A stretch of DNA of 64,000 bases, from contig NZ_CP042464.1 of assembly GCF_015074785.1 (NCBI RefSeq), positions 1,302,001-1,366,000 on the forward strand, read 5' to 3'. Numbering within the stretch: position 1 is the first letter of the stretch; every line of letters starts with the position of its first letter. The notes under the pieces are model-generated. The model was not told the DNA's origin. It saw nothing but the letters and a program-made list of their open reading frames with translations, and did no database searches. A program made the translations under genes and the position numbers. Source of the DNA: Segatella copri (GTDB lineage: Bacteria; Bacteroidota; Bacteroidia; Bacteroidales; Bacteroidaceae). This document shows, piece by piece, positions 7,168 to 15,924 of the stretch.

Positions 7168-9516
7168 ATGAACAAGATTATCAAGAAAGTACAATACTCA
7201 GAGAAAGTATTCCGCTTCGATGTAGAAGCACCACTTATTGCCAAGAGCCGAAAGGCAGGTAACTTTGTTATCATCCGTGTAGACAACAACAGCGAGCGTA
7301 TGCCGCTGACCATCGCTGATGCTGACATTGAGAAAGGAACCATCACGCTGGTTGTGCAGAAGGTAGGTCTTTCATCTACCAAACTCTGCGCCCTAAATGA
7401 AGGTGATGAGATTCACGATGTGGTGGGACCACTTGGAAATCCTACACATATCGAGAACTTCGGAACAGTCATTTGTGCCGGAGGTGGTGTAGGCGTAGCT
7501 CCTATGCTCCCTATCATCAAGGCACTGAAAGCCGCAGGAAACAGAGTCCTTTCCGTAATTGCGGGTAGGAACAAAGACCTCGTGATTATGGAAGATGAAG
7601 TGCGTGCATCTAGCGATGAGCTCATCATCATGACCGATGACGGAAGTTACGGCGAGAAGGGTGTTGTAACCGTAGGAATCGAGAAGTTTATCAATCAGGA
7701 ACATATCGATAAGGTTTTCGCCATCGGTCCTCCTATCATGATGAAGTTCTGCTGTCTCCTGACCCAGAAATATAATCTTTCCACAGACGTTTCGCTCAAT
7801 ACCATCATGGTGGATGGAACCGGTATGTGCGGTGCCTGCCGCTTAACCATCGGTGGAAAGACCAAGTTTGTCTGCATCGACGGTCCTGAGTTTGACGGCG
7901 CCCAGGTAGACTGGGACGAGATGTTCAAGCGCATGGGCACTTTCAAGGATGTTGAACGCAAAGAGATGGAACACTTCGAAGAGCACCTTGCAACTGTAGA
8001 CGCAGGAAAGAAGAAAGAAACTACGGATGTAATCATGGACGTAGAACCTACAGATGCGAGCATCGAAGAGTTGACCGACCGTAACGCTGAGTGGCGCAAG
8101 GAGTTACGCGCTTCGATGAAAGCAAAAGAACGTACAGCTATAGAGCGCGTAAAGATGCCAGAACTTGACCCTCTTTATCGTGCCACAACCCGTACGGAAG
8201 AGGTAAATATCGGTTTAACCAAGGAAATGGCTTTGACCGAAGCCAAGCGCTGTCTCGACTGTCCTAAGCCTACCTGTATGGAAGGTTGTCCGGTAAGTAT
8301 CAACATTCCTTCCTTCATCAAGAATATTGAGCGAGGCCAGTTCCTTGCCGCAGCCAAGGTTTTAAAGAACACCTCTGCCCTACCAGCCGTTTGCGGACGA
8401 GTTTGTCCACAGGAAAAGCAATGTGAAAGCAAGTGTGTACATCTCAAGATGAACGAGCCTGCTGTAGCTATCGGCTACCTGGAGCGTTTTGCTGCCGATT
8501 ACGAACGCCAGAGTGGAAACATCTCTGTACCAAAGTGCGATGAACCTAATGGCATCAAGATAGCCGTAGTTGGTTCAGGACCTTCCGGATTGAGTTTTGC
8601 AGGCGATATGGCAAAGAAGGGATTCGACGTTACCGTCTTTGAAGCATTACACGAGATTGGCGGTGTATTGAAATATGGTATTCCTGAATTCCGTTTGCCT
8701 AATGCTATCGTAGATGTAGAGATTGAGAATCTTCAGAAGATGGGCGTAAAGTTTATTACAGACTGCATCGTAGGCAAGACCATTTCCGTAAAAGATCTGG
8801 AAGAACAAGGATTCAAGGGAATCTTCGTTGGTTCAGGTGCGGGTCTGCCAAACTTCATGAATATTCCTGGAGAGAATGCCTTGAACATCATGTCTTCTAA
8901 CGAATATCTTACCCGTGTAAACCTGATGGATGCAGCCAATCCTCATAGCGACACCCCTATCAACTTGGGTAAGAAGGTGGTTGTTGTAGGCGGCGGAAAT
9001 ACAGCTATGGACAGTTGCCGTACTGCAAAACGACTCGGAGCAGACGTAACCTTGGTATATCGCCGTTCGGAGGCTGAAATGCCTGCCCGACTCGAAGAGG
9101 TGAAGCATGCCAAGGAAGAAGGAATCAACTTCTTTACATTGCACAATCCTAAAGAATATGAGGCAGACGATAAGGGCGCAGTAAAGGCTGTAGTTCTCGA
9201 TGTGATGAAGCTTGGCGAACCTGATGCCAGCGGCCGTCGTCGTCCAGAAGCTACAGGCGAGACCATCACGCTGGAGTGCGACCAGGTAATTGTTGCCGTA
9301 GGAGTAAGTCCTAATCCACTCGTTCCACAGAGTATCGAAGGACTGGAACTCGGCCGGAAGAACACCATTGCCGTAAACGACCAGATGCAGAGTTCCATCG
9401 AAGAAATCTACGCTGGCGGCGATATCGTACGAGGAGGAGCCACAGTAATTCTTGCCATGGGAGACGGCAGAAAGGCCGCTCTCAATATGAGCGAAAAATT
9501 ATTGAATAAGAAATAA
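7168..9516 (+). CDS. Fused ferredoxin-NADP+ reductase subunit / NADPH glutamate synthase small-subunit-like protein (NfnAB-type)
   Basis: The 782-residue fusion joins two flavoproteins. Residues 1-280 resemble the dihydroorotate dehydrogenase B electron-transfer/NfnA subunit: FAD-binding (VDNNSERMPLTIAD), NAD(P)-binding (CAGGGVGVAPMLPI) and a [2Fe-2S] site (GTGMCGACR plus a further Cys). Residues 310-780 resemble GltD/NfnB: two Cys clusters for [4Fe-4S] (CLDCPKPTCMEGCP and CGRVCPQEKQCESKC), an FAD GxGxxG (VVGSGPSGL) and an NADPH GGGNTAMD motif. In anaerobes such pairs form the electron-bifurcating NADH-dependent ferredoxin:NADP+ oxidoreductase. Homologues are often named glutamate synthase, but no large subunit is next to it. 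The single-chain form is common in Bacteroidales. Confidence 0.88.
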   Translation: MNKIIKKVQYSEKVFRFDVEAPLIAKSRKAGNFVIIRVDNNSERMPLTIADADIEKGTITLVVQKVGLSSTKLCALNEGDEIHDVVGPLGNPTHIENFGTVICAGGGVGVAPMLPIIKALKAAGNRVLSVIAGRNKDLVIMEDEVRASSDELIIMTDDGSYGEKGVVTVGIEKFINQEHIDKVFAIGPPIMMKFCCLLTQKYNLSTDVSLNTIMVDGTGMCGACRLTIGGKTKFVCIDGPEFDGAQVDWDEMFKRMGTFKDVERKEMEHFEEHLATVDAGKKKETTDVIMDVEPTDASIEELTDRNAEWRKELRASMKAKERTAIERVKMPELDPLYRATTRTEEVNIGLTKEMALTEAKRCLDCPKPTCMEGCPVSINIPSFIKNIERGQFLAAAKVLKNTSALPAVCGRVCPQEKQCESKCVHLKMNEPAVAIGYLERFAADYERQSGNISVPKCDEPNGIKIAVVGSGPSGLSFAGDMAKKGFDVTVFEALHEIGGVLKYGIPEFRLPNAIVDVEIENLQKMGVKFITDCIVGKTISVKDLEEQGFKGIFVGSGAGLPNFMNIPGENALNIMSSNEYLTRVNLMDAANPHSDTPINLGKKVVVVGGGNTAMDSCRTAKRLGADVTLVYRRSEAEMPARLEEVKHAKEEGINFFTLHNPKEYEADDKGAVKAVVLDVMKLGEPDASGRRRPEATGETITLECDQVIVAVGVSPNPLVPQSIEGLELGRKNTIAVNDQMQSSIEEIYAGGDIVRGGATVILAMGDGRKAALNMSEKLLNKK

Positions 9517-9532
9517 GAAAATGGGAAACAAT

Positions 9533-9575
9533 AAAGGGCAGCCATGCATCACGCAGACTGCCCTTTCCTTTTCTC
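9533..9575 (+). terminator. Intrinsic terminator after the NfnAB-like gene
   Basis: AAAGGGCAG and CTGCCCTTT pair around a 16-nt loop, followed by CCTTTTCT. Confidence 0.8.
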
Positions 9576-9587
9576 GTATGTAATGTT

Positions 9588-11180
9588 CCTCAAATCCGCA
9601 ACCTATAGGGTTTAGTGGGATTTTGCTTGCAAAGCGACAAAATTCATTTTATTGTACATATTTCTTGCACAACAGAAATGTCGCAGACACAAAATCCCCT
9701 TACCCCATAAAGCGACTTGAGGTAATACGCTGGTTTAACCAGAAAAGCATGGTCTTTAACCAAAGTCTGTCTTGAACAGGTTGGCATAAGCATTGTTGTC
9801 TGAGTAAATGTTCAATACATGCCTACGTGATGTCTTAATCCATTTCGCAGGAACAGAGATGAACTTGAAAACAAAGGTCTTGATTCTGCTGGTGGCACGC
9901 AATCCAAATTCATGGGTTTTCAATCTCTGCATAATAGCTTTGTAGAAGTTTCTGATGAGAGCTGTCATAAGCAGGAATACAGTATTCTGTGCCATGAACG
10001 ATTTTGGCAATCGATTCCAGCCAAAGCCATTGTTCATGTCATCGAAGATGCGTTCCTTGCCACCACGAAGATTGTAGAATTCCACGATGTCTCTTGCACT
10101 CGACTTGTAATCGTTAGTCAGTATACATCTGTAGGTATATTCGCCTTCCCAAATGTCAAGGTCTCCATCTATTCGCCTTTGTCTCTGTATGACAAGACGA
10201 TACGGTTTTCCTTTCCATTTCTCAACAAGGATAGAATTCAACTCAAACTCAATACCGTTGATTTCAACAGTTTTCCATCCAGTTAAGGCAAACATGGAAT
10301 CGTAGAAAGAAGAGCATCTGTTGGCACGAATATAAAAATGCCTGCAATGAGCCTCTACCATATCTACGATTTCCTCCGAACATGAGCCGCAATCCATGCG
10401 GGCACGAGAAATATATATTTCCGAAGCCTCCAATCGCTTGAAGATTCTTTCCAAAGTTTCTTTTTGGTTGAAGCGTACGTTTGTGTTGCCGTCTCTATTT
10501 TCAATACCAACAATCATGTCGTTAATGACAGCTACGCCTGGACTATAGCCCAAGAACTTCTTGTAGGTTGGTTTTGCATCATACTTCTCTGTTTCAATGA
10601 ACTGATGGTCAAAGTCAAAATCATACTCTTGACCGGATTTCAATTGACCAGTAGCAAGCAGGGCATTGACCAGTAAGCAGTTCATCTTGTCTGCAGTATT
10701 GAAATCATAGGATTTGCCAGAAGCAGACTTATAGGTGATGCTCTTAAAAGTCAGTTCTTCGATAGCACGTAATATGGTGTCTGCGCTGCAAGTGCGAAGA
10801 GTTGGATGAAGAGACAAATGTTTCATCAGGTGAGTTGTAACATCCTCAATGCATGAGCCACCACAAAGATATACGCACATCAGAGAGCGTAGAATCTCGC
10901 TATATTGATAACCAAACATAGTGCATCTCAATCCCAAGGTGGAATCTATGGTTTGAGCTAAAAGAGCATCAAATTGCTCCATAATCGAAAAAATTCCCCC
11001 AAAAGGAGTGAGTTTCTCAGATTTTATTTGTATCTTTGCCATGTCATATTAGAGTTTTGCTTGTCTTCTTTTCGCAACACTAAGGTAAGTGAAAATTCTG
11101 ACATGGCAAAATCCTGGGTAACTTTTTTGTTGCTCAGGCACTTATAAATAATATTAAACTATAGTGTTGCGGAATTAAGG
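9588..11180 (-). mobile_element. IS1380-family insertion sequence, copy 1 (1593 bp, intact ends)
   Basis: The left end reads CCTCAAATCCGCAAC (9588-9602) and the right end, read inward, CCTTAATTCCGCAACACTATAG, giving imperfect terminal inverted repeats. The element is bracketed by the direct repeat ATGTT at 9583-9587 and 11181-11185, a 5-bp target-site duplication. It carries one intact transposase gene on the minus strand and lies in the gap between the NfnAB-like gene and the next operon, so no gene is broken. The copy at 34937-36533 is related but clearly diverged. Confidence 0.93.
9756..11042 (-). CDS. IS1380-family transposase (copy 1)
   Basis: The 428-residue DDE transposase has the expected acidic residues in DFDHQFIETEKYD, ARMDCGSCSEE and YNLRGGKERIFDDMNNGFGW, the last being a YREK-like signature of the IS4/IS1380 superfamily. 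It appears full length and uninterrupted. The start MAKIQIKSEKLTPFGGIFS is shared exactly with the second copy in this window; over the whole length I estimate by eye about three-quarters identity. The roughly 135-bp untranslated stretch before the gene holds a hairpin (CCTGaGCAAC and GTTaCcCAGG) also present in copy 2, possibly shielding the gene from outside read-through. Confidence 0.92.
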   Translation of the reverse strand: MAKIQIKSEKLTPFGGIFSIMEQFDALLAQTIDSTLGLRCTMFGYQYSEILRSLMCVYLCGGSCIEDVTTHLMKHLSLHPTLRTCSADTILRAIEELTFKSITYKSASGKSYDFNTADKMNCLLVNALLATGQLKSGQEYDFDFDHQFIETEKYDAKPTYKKFLGYSPGVAVINDMIVGIENRDGNTNVRFNQKETLERIFKRLEASEIYISRARMDCGSCSEEIVDMVEAHCRHFYIRANRCSSFYDSMFALTGWKTVEINGIEFELNSILVEKWKGKPYRLVIQRQRRIDGDLDIWEGEYTYRCILTNDYKSSARDIVEFYNLRGGKERIFDDMNNGFGWNRLPKSFMAQNTVFLLMTALIRNFYKAIMQRLKTHEFGLRATSRIKTFVFKFISVPAKWIKTSRRHVLNIYSDNNAYANLFKTDFG

Positions 11181-11237
11181 ATGTTATAAAATGAAATGTA
11201 GTTCGTACATATATTTATTAATAATTGGACTCAAACA

Positions 11238-12596
11238 CTATTTCAGATTAATACGAAGTCCGAACTGGAGATTAAAATTCCACTTCTTATCTTTAAACGT
11301 ATTTTCTATTTCGCTGCCATTATCAAAATAATATTTTGCACCTGGCTCAATATAGAAGCCCACTTGTGGTGTAACATCATACTGTGCACCAAGCGAAGCC
11401 TTACCCGAGAACTGAACGCCATCACGTTTCACGTCCTCTTTATGACCAGAAACCTTTGTATCATTCTTTACGTTGAAATCGGCTTCTCCACCCGCCATTA
11501 CGTACGCATGAAAGCCTCCCGTGCTCCAAACCTCATAGTTTAAACCAAGTGGAACACCCACATAATGCAAAACCTGATGTGTATCAAATTCTGAAACACC
11601 ATAAGATTTGAAATCAGATGCAACACGCGTATAAACGACACCGGTACTCAAAGACAAGCGAGGCGCAAGTCCGATACCAACCTGAGCACCTATAGCCAAA
11701 GGAGCATGATGTTTCGCTTCAACATATTTCGGTATTGCATATCTTAAAGGAGAAGCAGCAGCCAGGAAAACACCATGATCAGCAAAGCCGCCACCAGCAA
11801 GAGGATCTGAAGACGCATACATGCCGTTTGACATTCCATCACTGCCAGAGCCCAGACTTACATTCTCTGCATACAGGTTCATGGTCCAGTTCTGTTCATA
11901 CTTGTCCTTATAACTGCGTTCAAAAGGACCATCCTGCGCCCTGCCTGCATAAAGCTTCTGCCCACCATCTTCTTCCAACGGCTTGGTTGCATGATTAGAA
12001 GAAACGGCCATCTGTCTTTCAGAATCCTCATTTTGCTTTTGCAAAACAGATAATTCCTGACCATTTACCTCTGCATTAACAGACTGTTCTGGCATTTCTA
12101 CCTCTGCTGCAAGCATTATTTCATGATTATCAGCAACTGTTCTATCCAAAGAAGATACCGAAGATTTACTATGGTTCAATTGACGCCCCGATGAGCGGCG
12201 ATTCGTCTGATGTACAGATTCATTGTTTTCAGCAAGCAAGATAGCATTTTTACTTCCTGCCGATTGTGCTTCTGCACGGACAGCAGAAGAAGTCCTGCTT
12301 GAACCTGATGCTGTAGAGAAAGAACTCTGAACAGCTAAGTTAGTCTGTCCCGGTTCATCATCATGCAGATAAACATAACTGCCTCCTACTCCCAATAAAG
12401 CAATAGCTGCAGCTACTGACCATCTTTTCAAGACAACATAACGAGCCTGTGGTCTCTTTTTTACATCAGTTTCCTCATCACCAACCTTTTTAGACTGAGC
12501 AAGCGATTGTTCTATCTCAGCCCACATGTCGTGGCTGACAGGCTCTTGGTAGTCTGCCAACTGATCTCGAAGTTTATTTGTCCAATCGTTACTCAT
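11238..12596 (-). CDS. Anti-sigma-like inner-membrane segment fused to outer-membrane beta-barrel domain
   Basis: The 452-residue protein begins with a cytoplasmic segment of about 70 residues (WTNKLRDQLADYQEPVSHDMWAEIEQSL), then one membrane helix (WSVAAAIALLGVGGSYVYL, about residues 73-91), a long low-complexity Ser/Glu-rich linker, and a C-terminal region of about 180 residues with alternating aromatic strands ending in FNLQFGLRINL, typical of PorT-like outer-membrane barrels. Its start overlaps the stop of the sigma-factor gene by 8 bp, so the two are translationally coupled. The arrangement suggests an anti-sigma factor that senses envelope state for its partner. Known Bacteroidota anti-sigma factors are usually FecR-like, so this role is inference. 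Confidence 0.7.
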   Translation of the reverse strand: MSNDWTNKLRDQLADYQEPVSHDMWAEIEQSLAQSKKVGDEETDVKKRPQARYVVLKRWSVAAAIALLGVGGSYVYLHDDEPGQTNLAVQSSFSTASGSSRTSSAVRAEAQSAGSKNAILLAENNESVHQTNRRSSGRQLNHSKSSVSSLDRTVADNHEIMLAAEVEMPEQSVNAEVNGQELSVLQKQNEDSERQMAVSSNHATKPLEEDGGQKLYAGRAQDGPFERSYKDKYEQNWTMNLYAENVSLGSGSDGMSNGMYASSDPLAGGGFADHGVFLAAASPLRYAIPKYVEAKHHAPLAIGAQVGIGLAPRLSLSTGVVYTRVASDFKSYGVSEFDTHQVLHYVGVPLGLNYEVWSTGGFHAYVMAGGEADFNVKNDTKVSGHKEDVKRDGVQFSGKASLGAQYDVTPQVGFYIEPGAKYYFDNGSEIENTFKDKKWNFNLQFGLRINLK

Positions 12597-13182
12597 TACT
12601 TTTCTCGTTTATATGATTCAACTCTTTATTATCACTACAATCTGCCTGGCTCAGATAATCTTTCACCTTTTTGCCCAACAGCTTTTTCGCCCGCAAATAT
12701 TGTGAAGCAGAACTGCTTTCTTTGATGCCTAACAGCTGTGCAATTTCTTTATGGCTTTTCTGTTCAAAAACAAACATGTTAAGAACCAGTCTGTACCCAT
12801 CAGGCAATTCTCCTATCATTCTTGTCAGTTCAGCAGGCGGAACTCTTTCTACTTCTGGCTCTTCATCCTCAATATCATCGGGAACTTCGTCCACGATAGT
12901 GAAGCGCTTTTGCTGCCTTACAAAGTTGACCGCTTCATTTGTCACTATCCGCAAGAGCCAAGCCTGAAGAGCGCCCTCACCCCGATATTCAAACTTTGAA
13001 ATGCCGGAAAAGACTTTTATAAAACTATCTTGCACTACATCCTCAGCATCATCGCGCATAGGGACATACCTCAGCGCTACGGCCATGGCATACCCCACAT
13101 AGCGTTCATACAATCTGTGCATTGCTGCCCGACTGCCGCTATTGATGTCGTCTAAGAGTTTCTTTTCCGATTCCAATTTCAA
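12589..13182 (-). CDS. ECF-type RNA polymerase sigma factor
   Basis: This 197-residue sigma-70 family protein has region 2 (RYVGYAMAVALRYVPMRDDAEDVVQDSFIKVF, about residues 27-59) and region 4 with a helix-turn-helix (LPDGYRLVLNMFVFEQKSHKEIAQLLGIKESSSASQYLRAKKLL, about 126-169). Region 3 is missing, as is normal for ECF factors. The downstream barrel protein overlaps it and is the likely regulatory partner. No good TAnnTTTG box is seen upstream, only CATTTTTG at 13222-13229 inside the hairpin, so it may use an alternative promoter, possibly its own. Confidence 0.92.
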   Translation of the reverse strand: MKLESEKKLLDDINSGSRAAMHRLYERYVGYAMAVALRYVPMRDDAEDVVQDSFIKVFSGISKFEYRGEGALQAWLLRIVTNEAVNFVRQQKRFTIVDEVPDDIEDEEPEVERVPPAELTRMIGELPDGYRLVLNMFVFEQKSHKEIAQLLGIKESSSASQYLRAKKLLGKKVKDYLSQADCSDNKELNHINEKSNE

Positions 13183-13217
13183 ATCCTTTTTAAAGATTAA
13201 ACGATATAAAGAGAAAA

Positions 13218-13253
13218 CCTTGCATCAAAAATGAACTTTTTTTTGATGCAAGG
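13218..13253 (-). terminator. Hairpin between rnz and the sigma-factor gene
   Basis: CCTTGCATCAAAA (13218-13230) and TTTTGATGCAAGG (13241-13253) pair perfectly over 13 bp. On the minus strand a TTTTCTCTTTAT tail follows, so it likely ends the rnz transcript. Confidence 0.75.
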
Positions 13254-13276
13254 CACTTTTTTTTTATATTTCTATA

Positions 13277-14194
13277 TTATTCTATAGAGAACACTTTACC
13301 TTCCTGAGTAAGATAACTTTCCGCAAACACCTCTTTAGCTTCATTCAACAATACCTCTTCATTATTATATCTTGCACTATAATGTCCCAGAAGAAGTTTG
13401 CCTACACCCGCATTTCTCGCTATAGTTGCAGCCTGTCGAGCCGTACTGTGATAATAGAGTTTAGCCCTGTCCCCATTCTCTGAAGTATAAGTACTCTCAT
13501 GATAAAGCACCGTAACCCCCTTTACCTTTTCTGCCAACCCCGGAACAAACCGGGTATCACTGCAATAAGCATAACTGCGGGGAGTAGCGGCAGGCATTAC
13601 CAATCTGGCATTAGGTATTACATCCCCCTCCTTCGTTGTCCAATCAGCTCCATTCTTGATGTTATTAATCTGGCTTACAGGAATCTCGTAATAATCTATC
13701 ATATCACGACGGATATGAGGCAATGTCGGTTTCTCTCTGAAAATGTAACCACAACAAGGCACACGATGCTGCAGAGGAACGGTTTCTACGGTTACAGAAT
13801 GATCTTCATATACTACTTGCGACTTCTCGGTATCTACAGGAACAAATTCAATTTCATATTCCATTCCCTGCATGAAGAAATCAATCTGACGCTTAAATAA
13901 ATCTCCGTAACTTTCTGGCGCATACACTTTTAACTTAGCCGTTCTACCCAGCATACCTAAGGTAGAAAGAAGCCCCAGCAAGCCAAAGCAATGGTCACCA
14001 TGAAGATGCGAAATAAAGATAGCATTTATCTTAGCAAAGTGAACATGAGTGCGACGGAACTGCATCTGGGCACCCTCTCCACAATCCATCATAAAGCATT
14101 TGCCACGCATCTCAATAATCTGGGCCGAGGCACTATGCTGAAGGGTGGGAAAAGCACTGCCACACCCCAATATATGTACTTTAAATGGTTCCAA
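13277..14194 (-). CDS. rnz: Ribonuclease Z (tRNA 3' endonuclease)
   Basis: The 305-residue metallo-beta-lactamase-fold nuclease trims the 3' trailer from tRNA precursors. It has the metal-binding SHLHGDH motif (about residues 61-67), the early GCGSAFPT and DCGEGAQMQFRRT segments, and late conserved YHESTYT and LLGHYSARY motifs typical of RNase Z short form. The tRNA-Lys gene in this window has no encoded CCA, and RNase Z processing followed by CCA addition fits that. A convergent hairpin follows at 13218-13253. Confidence 0.95.
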   Translation of the reverse strand: MEPFKVHILGCGSAFPTLQHSASAQIIEMRGKCFMMDCGEGAQMQFRRTHVHFAKINAIFISHLHGDHCFGLLGLLSTLGMLGRTAKLKVYAPESYGDLFKRQIDFFMQGMEYEIEFVPVDTEKSQVVYEDHSVTVETVPLQHRVPCCGYIFREKPTLPHIRRDMIDYYEIPVSQINNIKNGADWTTKEGDVIPNARLVMPAATPRSYAYCSDTRFVPGLAEKVKGVTVLYHESTYTSENGDRAKLYYHSTARQAATIARNAGVGKLLLGHYSARYNNEEVLLNEAKEVFAESYLTQEGKVFSIE

Positions 14195-14230
14195 AACTAA
14201 ATCATAAATTACAGGTTCAACATGATGACC

Positions 14231-14791
14231 TTACTCTTGGCGCTTGAAAACAAAGATACCCTGAGTATTCTCCAACATAAGACTGTCAGAACCCAATTTG
14301 TCAATAGCGAAAGTATCCTTATTCAGCAAGAGTTTACCATTGAGTATCTTCCAGCTAGTCCAAGGATTAGTTTCAGCCTTCACATTGTTCTTCACCTCTC
14401 CACCTTCCAAGATATCAAAATTCTTATCCAGAGAAGTCCATTTACCCAAGAGGGATGTCAGATTGATAATCTTCTGGGCCATCATCTCTCCATCCTCTGC
14501 CTTATAACCGATAAGAGCAATACGGTCGCCAGCCAGCAATCCTCCCTGAACAACATCAGGATTCTCATCGTCAATAAACACCGAAAGGGTGTCACCTTCA
14601 TCAGAAATCAGCTCCAGGCTATGCATAGAGGTTCCCTCACCGCATACACCATAGATAGTAGAATCGTTCATTGCATCCTCTACCTCTACCGAATCTGCTG
14701 CACTGATAACAGGAACATTATTTTTGTTCTTACAACTGTTGGCAGCGAAAAGCGCCACCAAAGCTATTGTTACATAAACTAATTTCTTCAT
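14231..14791 (-). CDS. Lipocalin-like exported lipoprotein
   Basis: The 186-residue protein starts with a lipoprotein signal peptide (MKKLVYVTIALVALFAANSC, lipobox AANSC with Cys20), so it is probably anchored in an envelope membrane. The rest is acidic and beta-rich; the segment LLGKWTSL at about residue 114 and the closing LENTQGIFVFKR recall Bacteroidota lipocalin-like domains, in which GxW starts the barrel. Function is unknown. It sits 36 bp upstream of rnz on the same strand and may be co-transcribed with it. Confidence 0.65.
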   Translation of the reverse strand: MKKLVYVTIALVALFAANSCKNKNNVPVISAADSVEVEDAMNDSTIYGVCGEGTSMHSLELISDEGDTLSVFIDDENPDVVQGGLLAGDRIALIGYKAEDGEMMAQKIINLTSLLGKWTSLDKNFDILEGGEVKNNVKAETNPWTSWKILNGKLLLNKDTFAIDKLGSDSLMLENTQGIFVFKRQE

Positions 14792-14847
14792 AACACTTTA
14801 GTTTTTATTATTATATTGATGAGTCGATAAGATTATCTGATTCACCG

Positions 14848-15804
14848 TTATTTATCATCCTTTTTCTCCTGAAGTTTTGCTTCATCCCATAGTTTATCCA
14901 TTTCTTCTAAGCTCATATCTTTCAAGTTTTTGCCTTGCTTTAAGCTATGATCTTCTACGTAGTTGAAACGGCGGATAAACTTCTGGTTGGTTTTCTCCAG
15001 CGCATTATCCGGATTGAGTTTATAGAGACGTGCTGCATTGATTACTGAGAAGATGAAATCGCCCAATTCCCGGGTAGAATTCTCTTTGTCGCCTTTAGCC
15101 AGTTCCACCTTGAGTTCTTCCAGTTCCTCCTGCACTTTGTCCCACACATCTTCTTTTTCTTTCCAGTCGAAGCCTACATTTCTAGCCTTGTCCTGAATGC
15201 GATAAGCCTTGATAAGAGACGGAAGAGAATGAGGGACACCGCTCAACACCCGCTCATTTCCATCCTTCTCCTGCTGCTTAATCTGTTCCCAGGTTTTCTC
15301 AACAGAAGTAGCAGTTTTCGGCTTGCTGGCGCCAAGAGCCAAAGTTTCTTCCGAACTGGCAGTTCCAGCCTTCCCGGTTTCTGCTTCTTCAGACTCTCTA
15401 TATACCACTTGTCCCTCATCGTTGATATACATATCAGGATTCGAAACCGTCCAATTTCCTTCCTCCTTCCAGTTGATGAAAGGATGGCGGAACATCAATT
15501 TATCTGCCTCCTGATTGCAAACATCGCAAATATCGAACTCGCCGTCTTCTCTGCCGATGATGCTATAGAACATCACGTGCTCCAACACATCGCCCAACTC
15601 CTTCTTGATATCCTTGTAATCGCGCTTCATCAAGGCGTCACAAAGCTCGAAAGTCTCCTCGATCGTATTCGGACGAAGACTCTCGAATGTCTGCTTTTTA
15701 TCCCATGGACACTGCAGGCGCAAACGGTCCTGCACATCCAGCAAGCGGCTGAACGCCGCCAGTTTTTCTTCTTTCGTATGTCCTTTTCCTGTATTACTAA
15801 CCAT
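14848..15804 (-). CDS. mazG: Nucleoside triphosphate pyrophosphohydrolase MazG
   Basis: The enzyme hydrolyses NTPs to NMP and pyrophosphate, a house-cleaning role. Two MazG domains are visible: residues 8-110 (RLRLQCPWDKKQTFESLRPNTIEETFEL...ELGDVLEHVMF) and about 215-300 (EELEELKVEL...RELGDFIFSVINAARLY), each with paired Glu/Asp for Mg2+. Between them lies an unusual linker of about 40 residues (EEAETGKAGTASSEETLALG and on), low in complexity, that makes this protein longer than the roughly 265-residue E. coli MazG. The start may be 15804 or the in-frame ATG at 15816; I prefer 15804 (MVSNTG). Confidence 0.9.
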   Translation of the reverse strand: MVSNTGKGHTKEEKLAAFSRLLDVQDRLRLQCPWDKKQTFESLRPNTIEETFELCDALMKRDYKDIKKELGDVLEHVMFYSIIGREDGEFDICDVCNQEADKLMFRHPFINWKEEGNWTVSNPDMYINDEGQVVYRESEEAETGKAGTASSEETLALGASKPKTATSVEKTWEQIKQQEKDGNERVLSGVPHSLPSLIKAYRIQDKARNVGFDWKEKEDVWDKVQEELEELKVELAKGDKENSTRELGDFIFSVINAARLYKLNPDNALEKTNQKFIRRFNYVEDHSLKQGKNLKDMSLEEMDKLWDEAKLQEKKDDK

Positions 15805-15834
15805 CGTTTTGTGCAAAAATTAATAATTTTGATG

Positions 15835-15872
15835 CAAAGATAGTATTTTTCGCCCAAAAATTAGTATCTTTG
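15835..15872. promoter_or_regulatory. Divergent mazG and valS promoters
   Basis: Minus-strand TATCTTTG lies at 15835-15842 and plus-strand TATCTTTG at 15865-15872, both followed by CA. The -7 boxes are only 22 bp apart, so the two promoters must share or overlap their upstream elements. Confidence 0.75.
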
Positions 15873-15924
15873 CACCGTTTTTTAAAGAAAAAGAAAGAAA
15901 AAGAATAAAAATTAGATAGAAACA

